In this document: in pieces, positions 59,010-64,000 of the stretch | How positions within the stretch are numbered: position 1 is the first letter of the stretch | Layout: every line of letters begins with the position of its first letter | Origin: an uncultured Clostridium sp. | GTDB lineage: Bacteria; Bacillota; Clostridia; TANB77; CAG-508 | Assembly: GCA_948469655.1 (NCBI GenBank) | Contig: CAOKMF010000002.1 | Span: forward strand, 1 to 64,000 | Length of the DNA: 64,000 nucleotides | Direction of reading: 5' to 3' | Translations under genes and position numbers: made by a program | The notes under the pieces: model-generated | The model's database searches: none | Seen by the model: only the letters and a program-made list of their open reading frames with translations | What the model was told of the DNA's origin: nothing

Positions 59010-60850
59010 TTATTTACCTTTAAGTACTCTTAAAGCATTTATAATTGCAATAACCGATACACCTACATCTGCAAAAACTGCTTCCCACATTGTTGATATT
59101 CCGTATGGCACTTAAGGCTAATACAAGCACTTTTATAAAAATAGCAAATACTATATTTTGTCTAACAATTCTCATTGTCTTTTTTGATAAGTGAATAGCG
59201 TTTACTATCTTTGATGGCTCATCTGTCATTAATACAACATCTGCTGCTTCTATTGCAGCATCTGAACCAAGTCCACCCATTGCAATTCCTATATCAGAAA
59301 TAGCTAAAACTGGCGCATCATTTATTCCGGTCTCCTACAAATGCAAGTTTACCTTTTTTGCTCTTTTCTTTTAATAATTCTTCTACTTTTAAAACCTTTC
59401 CATCTGGTAATAATTCTGTATACACTTTATCTAATCCTAAGCTTTTTGCCACACTTTCACCAACATTTTTTCTGTCTCCTGTTAGCATTACTGTTTGTTT
59501 AATATTATTTTTCTTTAGGTTTTTAATTGCACTTATTGAATCTTCTTTTATTTTATCTGCTATTAAAATATATCCTACATATTTTCCTTCTATTGCTACA
59601 TATAAAATTGTTCCTATATCGTTGCATTTTGTAAATTTTATTTGTCTTTCATTCATTAATTTTTCATTTCCAACTAATACATCTTGCTCCCCTATTTTAG
59701 AAGCAATTCCAAGCCCTGATAGTTCTTCTACTTTTATTATTTGCTTTTCATCAATTTCTTTACCATACGCTTTTTTTACTGATAAGCCAATTGGATGGTT
59801 AGAATAATTTTCACTATATGCTACAATTTTTAATAATTCTTCTTCAGTTATATCTATTGCTTTAACTTTTTGTACTTCAAAAACTCCTTCTGTTAATGTT
59901 CCTGTTTTGTCAAACACTACTACTTCAGTATTTGCCAAAGCTTCTAGATAGTTACTTCCTTTTATTAAAATACCTATCTTAGATGCTCCACCTATTCCGC
60001 CAAAGAAACTTAATGGTATTGAAATAACTAATGCGCAAGGACAAGATACTACTAAGAATGATAACGCTCTATATAGCCAATCTGAAAATAATGCGTCTTT
60101 TATGATAAGTGGTGGTAATATTGCAAGAATCACCGCAATAATTACAACAGCTGGTGTATAGTACCTTGCAAATTTTGTAATAAAGTTTTCTGATTTAGAT
60201 TTTTTGCTACTCGCATTTTCGACTAAATCTAATATTTTACTTACTGTAGATTCACCATATTCTTTTGTCACTTCTATTTTTATAACACCATTTAAGTTGA
60301 TGCATCCACTTAGTACTTCTTCCCCTTCTTTTACTTCTTTTGGTAGGCTTTCACCTGTTAACGCTTTTGTATCAAGACTTGATTTTCCGTCTATTACATA
60401 ACCATCTAGTGGTATTCTTTCTCCTGGTTTAACTACAATTATTTCATGGAGTTTTACATCATCTGGGTCTACTTTTTGAATTTTTCCATCTCTTTCTACA
60501 TTTGCAAAATCAGGCCTAATATCCATTAAACTTGAAATTGATTTTCTTGATTTATCTACTGCATAACTTTGAAACAATTCTCCTACTTGATAAAAAAGCA
60601 TCACTGCTACTGCTTCTGGAAATTCTCCAATTCCAAATGCTCCTATTGTTGCAACTGTCATTAAGAAGTTTTCATCAAATACTTTCCCTCTTGTAATATT
60701 TCTTATTGCTTTTTTTACAATTTCCACCCCAACTATAATATAAGCTACAACATATATTAAATTATTAATTAATTGATTATTAAAATTTATTAGAAGAGCT
60801 ATAAGAAATAGCAAAACAGCTATTATAATCTTAATTCCTTTTTTCTTCAT
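59010..60850 (-). CDS. cadA: P1B-type heavy-metal ATPase, CadA-like (two CGG +1 shifts)
   Basis: 612 residues after repair. TGES ([10 protein letters not shown]), CPC metal site (SCPCALVIS), DKTGTLT, HP motif (NHPIG) and the hinge [12 protein letters not shown] are in order; the CPC form exports Cd, Zn or Pb. The metal-binding domain is on a separate gene (60863). CGG 59327-59329 (GAC CGG AAT) supplies the Gly of GDGINDAP (Gly508); CGG 59101-59103 (ATA CGG AAT) gives [19 protein letters not shown] (Gly583) and the last helix, ending at 59010. Unshifted, the protein ends right at the hinge and cannot cycle. Confidence 0.95.
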
Positions 60851-60862
60851 ATTGTTAGCCTC

Positions 60863-61087
60863 CTACATTTCTTCTATTTCTACATCTGGTTCTTCTTTTT
60901 TAATAACCTTTTTTACTTTTTGTAATATCTCTTCTTTTCTTTCGTCATCATACTCAAGCTCCATTCTTTGTGTCATAAAGCTTATATTTGCATTTTCTAT
61001 ACCATCTATTTTTTGTATCATTCTTTCTAACTCATTTGCACAATTTGCACAATCTAAACCTTTAATTTTAAATTTAATTTTCATCAT
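60863..61087 (-). CDS. stand-alone HMA metal-binding domain protein
   Basis: 74 residues with the heavy-metal-associated motif GLDCANCANELE (GxxCxxC) and a ferredoxin-like beta-alpha-beta pattern. It probably hands metal to the CadA-like pump encoded 12 bases downstream; in many CadA proteins this domain is fused at the N-terminus. A doubled ATG (61087/61084) follows GGAGG. Confidence 0.88.
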   Translation of the reverse strand: MMKIKFKIKGLDCANCANELERMIQKIDGIENANISFMTQRMELEYDDERKEEILQKVKKVIKKEEPDVEIEEM

Positions 61088-61095
61088 TTTACCTC

Positions 61096-61458
61096 CTATT
61101 TTTTGTGTTCAATATGCTCTGTACCTATTTCAAATACTTCTTTTACATGGTCATCATCAAGCATATAAAATACTTCTTTACCTTGTTTTTTACATTTTAC
61201 TATTCCACTTCTTCTTAGTGTTCCAAGTTGATGTGAAATTGAAGATTTACTCATACCAAGTACATTTGCAATATCACAAACACACATCTCATTTTGGTCT
61301 AGAGCAAACAATATCTTTACTCTTGTTGTATCTCCTAAAATTTTAAAAAACTCTGCAAGCTTGTTAAATATATCTTGATCTGGCATATTATTTATTGTTC
61401 TATCAACTACATCTTTGTGTATCACATTACAATCACATATAAATTCATTCCTTGACAT
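61096..61458 (-). CDS. cadC: CadC-type ArsR repressor
   Basis: 120 residues. N-terminal Cys pair FICDCN, the winged helix with ALDQNEMCVCDIANVLGMSKSSISHQLGTL (CVC metal motif in the recognition part), and a C-terminal His-rich DDDHVKEVFEIGTEHIEH that resembles the second zinc site. This set matches CadC/SmtB repressors released by Cd, Pb or Zn. It is first in the cadC-HMA-cadA operon. Confidence 0.9.
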   Translation of the reverse strand: MSRNEFICDCNVIHKDVVDRTINNMPDQDIFNKLAEFFKILGDTTRVKILFALDQNEMCVCDIANVLGMSKSSISHQLGTLRRSGIVKCKKQGKEVFYMLDDDHVKEVFEIGTEHIEHKK

Positions 61459-61502
61459 TTATTTTGCCTCCTTATTATTATATGTTTTTAATTGAGTATT
61501 CG

Positions 61503-61547
61503 TTCAACTATAATATTATTATAGTTGAATATATATTCAATTGTCAA
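61503..61547 (-). promoter_or_regulatory. cad promoter with overlapping CadC operators
   Basis: On the minus strand TTGACA (61542-61547), an 18-base spacer and TATAAT (61518-61523). The palindrome TTCAACTATAATA / TATTATAGTTGAA covers the -10 box (61503-61529), and TTGAATATATATTCAA (61525-61540) fills the spacer; both resemble known SmtB/CadC operators. Confidence 0.8.
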
Positions 61548-61557
61548 TAGGATATAA

Positions 61558-61590
61558 CAAAAAAAACGCATTTTTTAATGCGCTTTTTTT
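61558..61590 (-). terminator. terminator after the DUF4097 gene
   Basis: GCGCATT / AATGCGT stem followed by TTTTTTTT on the minus strand, a few bases after the stop at 61594. Confidence 0.8.
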
Positions 61591-61593
61591 AAT

Positions 61594-62600
61594 CTATTTA
61601 TTATTAACCCTTATTCCTCCTGAAGTAGTTTCTATTTTTAATTCTATTTCAGATAAACGATTATTATTCTCTACTTTAATATCTCCGGAACTCACTTTTG
61701 CATCTATATAAATATCATTCGTTTCTTTAATTTTTACTCCCCCTGATGTTGCATGTATACTTGAATTCTCATTTAAATTACACTTTTCTATTTTTATAGA
61801 ACCTGATTTACAGTTTAAATCGCAAAAGCCATTAATCTCATTTATGTTTATTCCTCCAGATGTTGCTTTTGCCGTTATTTTATTTGTATTTTCCACTTTA
61901 ATGTTTCCTGATGATAGTGTTATTTTTGCTTCTCCTATATTACCTGCAGTTATATTTCCTGATGTTGCATTTAATACTCCTGCTTTTATATCTCCTGTTT
62001 TTATATTTCCTGATGTTGTTTTTACAGTTAATTCATTTCCATTACCTACATGAATATTTCCTGATGTTGCTGTTATATTTCCGATTATTCATGTTGCCAC
62101 ATAGTATATTTCCCGATTTTGCTTCTACATTAATATTTGCTTTTTCTAGGTCTATCATTTCTATATTTCCACTAGATACTGTTACTCCGAATTTCTCCAG
62201 TATAATCTTTTGGTAATTCAACAATAATTTCATCTCTAGCCCAGAAAAATAAAGCTAATATGTATATTTTATTATTCTCTTTACTTATTTCTAACTTATT
62301 TTCATTTAAAGTAGCACTTGCATTTTCCCCTTCTAACCCATATATTGTTACTTTTGCTTTATCAGAGCTACCTTCTTCAAATTTAACATTTGAAGATGTA
62401 CTATTTACCACAATATTTTTTATATCACCTATGTTATATTCATTTTGAAATAACATCTTTGTTTTATTTCCAAATGCAAAAAGTGATACTTTATAGTCTT
62501 TATCTTTATTAACAATAGCACACACCATAATTCCAATCAATACTACTATTATTACTACAAGAAATATAATTAATGCTATTACCGCTCCTTTATTCTTCAT
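61594..62600 (-). CDS. membrane-anchored DUF4097 beta-helix protein (two CGG +1 shifts)
   Basis: 334 residues after repair. One N-terminal helix (about 8-30), then short repeats of the form (S/T)SGNI...(V/I), about 15-20 residues each, e.g. VTVSSGNIEMID, EAKSGNILCG, TATSGNIHVG, KTTSGNIKTG, the adhesin-like DUF4097 solenoid. CGG 62187-62189 (ATT CGG AGT, YTGEIGVTVSSGNIE, Gly138) and CGG 62081-62083 (AAT CGG AAA, NMNNGNITATSG, Gly173) keep the repeat register unbroken. The repeats give an internal proof: the second shift falls in a repeat whose Gly is present in its neighbours. Confidence 0.85.
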
Positions 62601-62707
62601 TCTATTTTCCCTCTCTTTTTGAATAAAATACTGTATAAATTATATCACTTATTTTAGTTGCATGCTATCAATTTTGCATTGAAATTTGTCAACTGATGTT
62701 AACAAAG

Positions 62708-62735
62708 ATAAAAAGTGGCTCTAAAAACCACTTTC
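62708..62735 (-). terminator. terminator after the LPQTG gene
   Basis: AAAGTGG / CCACTTT with a loop of about ten bases, followed by TTTATC on the minus strand. Confidence 0.75.
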
Positions 62736-62742
62736 TATATTA

Positions 62743-63858
62743 TTAATCTCTATATTTTTTGTATTTTGCATATCCAAATATTGCTAATGCTAAAGCTAAA
62801 ATTATAATAATTGAATATATGACTTTTTCCCCTGTTTGTGGTAACCTACCTTTATATTGTGTAGTATCTTGTTTTTGCTCCGCTTTTTTATCCGATTCTT
62901 GGTTATCATTTACTGGTGAATTTGTTGTAGGCTTTTCTTCTTTGAATTCCCACACAAAATCTTTATCAGAAAGCCTTATTAATTTATTAGTTCCTTTTGC
63001 TCTATATAGTGAAACATCTTCTACTGGATAATATACACCATTTTCTGTATCTACTTCTATGTAAGTTGCATAATATGCTCCATCTGTTAATGTTATATTA
63101 TTCATTATGCTTCCCACTGTCCCTGCATTCTTGGATTCTTCATACATTAAAGCTCCTGTATAATCATAACTATTCGCATTTTTCGCATAGTTTAATAAGT
63201 TTTGTAAACCTACACTTTTATTTTCTTTTACTTGTTTTAGAATATTAGTATCAGTTATTTTTGCTATTTTTACATTTAACTTTCTATCTACTTGTCCTCC
63301 CGTATTATTGTTATTTGGTGCAAAATAAAATATTTTTGTACTTATATTATCAAAATATATATTAATTCTGTTTCCTAACTTAGGCAACAATTCTGGATGG
63401 TCTACTTTTCTTGATTTTACTACAAGTGCCGTATCTTTGTCCCCTTGTTTATCTTCTTTTCTTTCTAATATACTAACATAAATATCATCACTTTTTTGCA
63501 AAAATACCTCTGGCATATTTATTTGTGCTTCATACTCGCCTTGTTTTAATACAGCATCACTATGATATAATACTTGGTTTTTTGTTATTTCTGTATCCTT
63601 TGTATGAAACATTACAGAATATGTATTATTTGGATTTAATGTCACATTAGATACTTTTACATTATAAGTAATTAATGTTGCATCTTCTATGCTTACATTT
63701 TTAGGAGGGACTCCAACTATTTCTATTTTTGCATCATTAAAATTTGTCCATTCATATTCTTCTGTTTTTTCTGTACTAGATATTGCCTTTACATTAACTG
63801 TTCCTAATAATATAATAGCAAAAATTACTACTGCTAAAATACTCATTATTTTTTTCAT
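62743..63858 (-). CDS. LPXTG-type cell-wall anchored surface protein
   Basis: 371 residues. Signal peptide (about 1-25, ending near VNVKA), an extracellular beta-rich part, a short Asn/Lys/Gln linker (about 310-335), and the sorting signal LPQTGE followed by a hydrophobic helix and KYKKYRD tail. A sortase, perhaps the class B enzyme at 44382, would join its Thr to the wall. Domain family not recognised. The 142 bases beyond its start to the window end hold only promoter-like A+T-rich DNA. Confidence 0.85.
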   Translation of the reverse strand: MKKIMSILAVVIFAIILLGTVNVKAISSTEKTEEYEWTNFNDAKIEIVGVPPKNVSIEDATLITYNVKVSNVTLNPNNTYSVMFHTKDTEITKNQVLYHSDAVLKQGEYEAQINMPEVFLQKSDDIYVSILERKEDKQGDKDTALVVKSRKVDHPELLPKLGNRINIYFDNISTKIFYFAPNNNNTGGQVDRKLNVKIAKITDTNILKQVKENKSVGLQNLLNYAKNANSYDYTGALMYEESKNAGTVGSIMNNITLTDGAYYATYIEVDTENGVYYPVEDVSLYRAKGTNKLIRLSDKDFVWEFKEEKPTTNSPVNDNQESDKKAEQKQDTTQYKGRLPQTGEKVIYSIIIILALALAIFGYAKYKKYRD

Positions 63859-64000
63859 TTCTTTTTTCCTTTCTTATGTTTTATTCTTTTCACTCACATT
63901 TTTTGTATGAGCTAAATTAAATATAACATTTTCGTCAAAAAATGTAAATACTTTTTTCATAATATATTGTTAAAATTATTATTTTTTTACATATATTGTG

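Noticed and set aside
60852..61346. Plus-strand open frame opposite the HMA and cadC genes
   Set aside because: It is antisense to two clearly recognised genes, low-complexity, and lacks a ribosome site.
1..64000. Treating the 21 interrupted genes as pseudogenes or as several separate small genes
   Set aside because: All breaks are of one type, at one codon, always before glycine. Essential genes are included, and the repaired lengths, motifs, overlaps and terminators are normal.
1..64000. Simple reassignment of CGG to another amino acid or to stop
   Set aside because: Reading CGG as any amino acid or as stop would not change the frame, and the homologous sequence continues in the +1 frame at all 44 sites.
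1..64000. Classical programmed frameshifting (prfB- or dnaX-like) for regulation
   Set aside because: No slippery heptamer, upstream Shine-Dalgarno-like element or stem-loop is shared, up to five sites occur in one gene, and unrelated housekeeping functions are involved.

Overview
The window looks like a chromosomal piece of a low-GC, anaerobic, Gram-positive-type bacterium (Bacillota, probably Clostridia or a relative). The evidence is strong A+T bias, AGGAGG ribosome-binding sites, a class B sortase and an LPXTG-type protein, an ECF sigma V / RsiV pair, a reverse rubrerythrin, and a sensor-kinase/BceAB-type exporter set like yxdJKLM-yxeA. I did not recognise any tRNA, rRNA or CRISPR array.

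The main observation is a systematic +1 frameshift. In 21 otherwise normal genes the reading frame breaks at 44 places, and all 44 have the same structure: an in-frame CGG codon where dropping the C restores the family's conserved sequence, with the next codon being GGN (glycine). The pattern NNN C GGN is thus read as xxx-Gly. Affected genes include metK, nadE, pncB, both P-type ATPases, ABC ATPases (inside the Walker A loop), acyl-CoA synthetase and a transposon recombinase. Every repaired length is an exact multiple of three and ends at a sensible stop. More than 60 out-of-frame CGG trinucleotides in genes cause no break, so a frame-blind sequencing error is a poor explanation. No conserved gene here uses CGG as a sense codon. 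Four atypical small ORFs (21434, 36112, 37237, 43526) do contain CGG in frame and would be truncated by such a shift. I infer that CGG has lost its arginine tRNA, or is read by a four-base glycine tRNA, and now acts as an obligatory +1 shift site.

Layout. 1-9.0 kb: hydrolases, an acetyltransferase, CDF and CaCA ion transporters, an amidase, a CNNM/CorC protein and an acyl-CoA synthetase, nearly all on the minus strand. 9.0-14.0 kb: an SdpR/SdpI-like pair with twin operators and two large coiled-coil hypotheticals. 14.1-19.1 kb: yxeA, BceB, BceA, histidine kinase and response regulator (6 shift sites). 19.2-21.7 kb: CmpB-type membrane protein, TcdA, reverse rubrerythrin. 21.8-25.6 kb: TetR-controlled ABC exporter (7 sites). 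25.8-29.9 kb: ferritin-like protein and surface proteins. 30.1-35.9 kb: mgtE-nadE-pncB-thioesterase-nptA operon (13 sites). 36.1-43.9 kb: AlkD, a MgtA-like P-type ATPase (5 sites), TtcA-like and DnaB-like proteins, and atypical small ORFs. 44-49.7 kb: GIY-YIG, sortase B, XRE regulator, C92 peptidase, metK.

49.8-57.5 kb: a ZIP metal transporter gene is split by a 6.9 kb serine-recombinase element with an 8-bp CCTTCTGG repeat at both ends. Its cargo is sigV-rsiV, a polysaccharide deacetylase (a lysozyme-resistance type set) and a PemK/MazF-like toxin. The element's recombinase itself needs a CGG shift, so the element is adapted to this decoding. 57.7-64 kb: a membrane-anchored hypothetical, the cadC-HMA-cadA heavy-metal operon with its operator, a DUF4097 protein and an LPQTG surface protein.
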